Positions 63,954 through 64,000 of a DNA stretch of 64,000 bases are shown here, one piece after another; within the stretch, counting starts at the first letter, position 1; every line of letters starts with the position of its first letter. A model generated the notes under the pieces. That model had not been told where the DNA came from and searched no databases. It saw nothing but the letters and a program-made list of their open reading frames with translations. The translations under genes were made by a program, and so were the position numbers. Source of the DNA: Branchipolynoe longqiensis (Eukaryota > Annelida > Polychaeta > Phyllodocida > Polynoidae); assembly GCA_030323885.1 (NCBI GenBank), contig CM059197.1, forward strand, positions 28,043,178 to 28,107,177. The letters are read 5' to 3'.

Positions 63954-64000
63954 AACTTATGAATGGATTAATACAATAATGAATTCACGTCTGAGCGTGT

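Overview
This window reads as repeat-dominated, host-gene-free nuclear DNA from an invertebrate animal, most likely a mollusc. I found no host protein-coding exon, rRNA or tRNA gene that I can defend. Almost everything recognisable is mobile DNA or tandem repeat. The molluscan call rests on two signals recognised from memory rather than by search: a tRNA-derived SINE at 61865-62190 of a type common in gastropod and bivalve genomes, and about 40 pieces of another SINE (called SINE-A here) whose core, GATAATGTGACTGAGTGGGA, resembles cores of widespread molluscan SINEs.

The only nearly intact coding unit is a DIRS-type tyrosine-recombinase retrotransposon at 14656-20085 (+). It has a Gag-like ORF (15411-16766), a reverse transcriptase-RNase H region (16832-18684) broken by two one-base shifts in homopolymers, and a tyrosine recombinase (18534-19643) with the R, H-x-x-R and Y residues present. 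A 135-nt internal complementary region (19727-19861) is exactly complementary to the joined right and left termini, the arrangement expected for this order.

Other coding remains are a 5'-truncated, catalytically broken LINE reverse transcriptase (56565-58185), two short 3' ends of the same family (517-700 on minus, 25958-26118 on plus), and weaker LINE C-terminal candidates near 48171-48780 and 53857-54069.

Layout. 0-14.6 kb: SINE-A copies, terminal-inverted-repeat elements (MITEs) and a cluster of TTCAAAACACTAC motifs. 14.7-20.1 kb: DIRS element. 20-28 kb: unrecognised sequence with local duplications, a GGGGC-rich block, MITE and (AT)n tracts. 28.2-31.8 kb: a 3.6-kb G-rich 50-bp satellite. 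32-39.8 kb: SINEs and MITEs. 39.9-42.3 kb: two more G/T-rich satellites. 43.8-44.5 kb: a 60-bp satellite with alternating monomer types. 45-56 kb: SINEs, a C-rich tract, a 52-bp tandem array and MITEs. 56.5-58.2 kb: LINE. 58.7-60.3 kb: adjoining and nested MITEs. 60.3-64 kb: a poly-G tract, the second SINE type and more repeats.

Names used: SINE-A has a tRNA-like head (type alpha, GATGGCCGAATGAGTTAGAG then box B GGTTCGAACCC; or type beta, GGTGGCCGAATCGGTAGAGC), a shared middle, and either the common tail (ending near GTTGCTAGGACGTAAAACAA) or an alternative tail (SINE-A2, ending CAACTAATGTACCAAAAAC). MITE families are M1 (termini TAAAGGCCCTGTCACAC), M2 (CAGGGATGAAAG), M3 (GAGACTGTCTCAAAAGGTGC) and M4 (GCATAGTCCGATG). 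The long reading frames seen on one strand of the satellites come from stop-free repeat units and are not called as genes.
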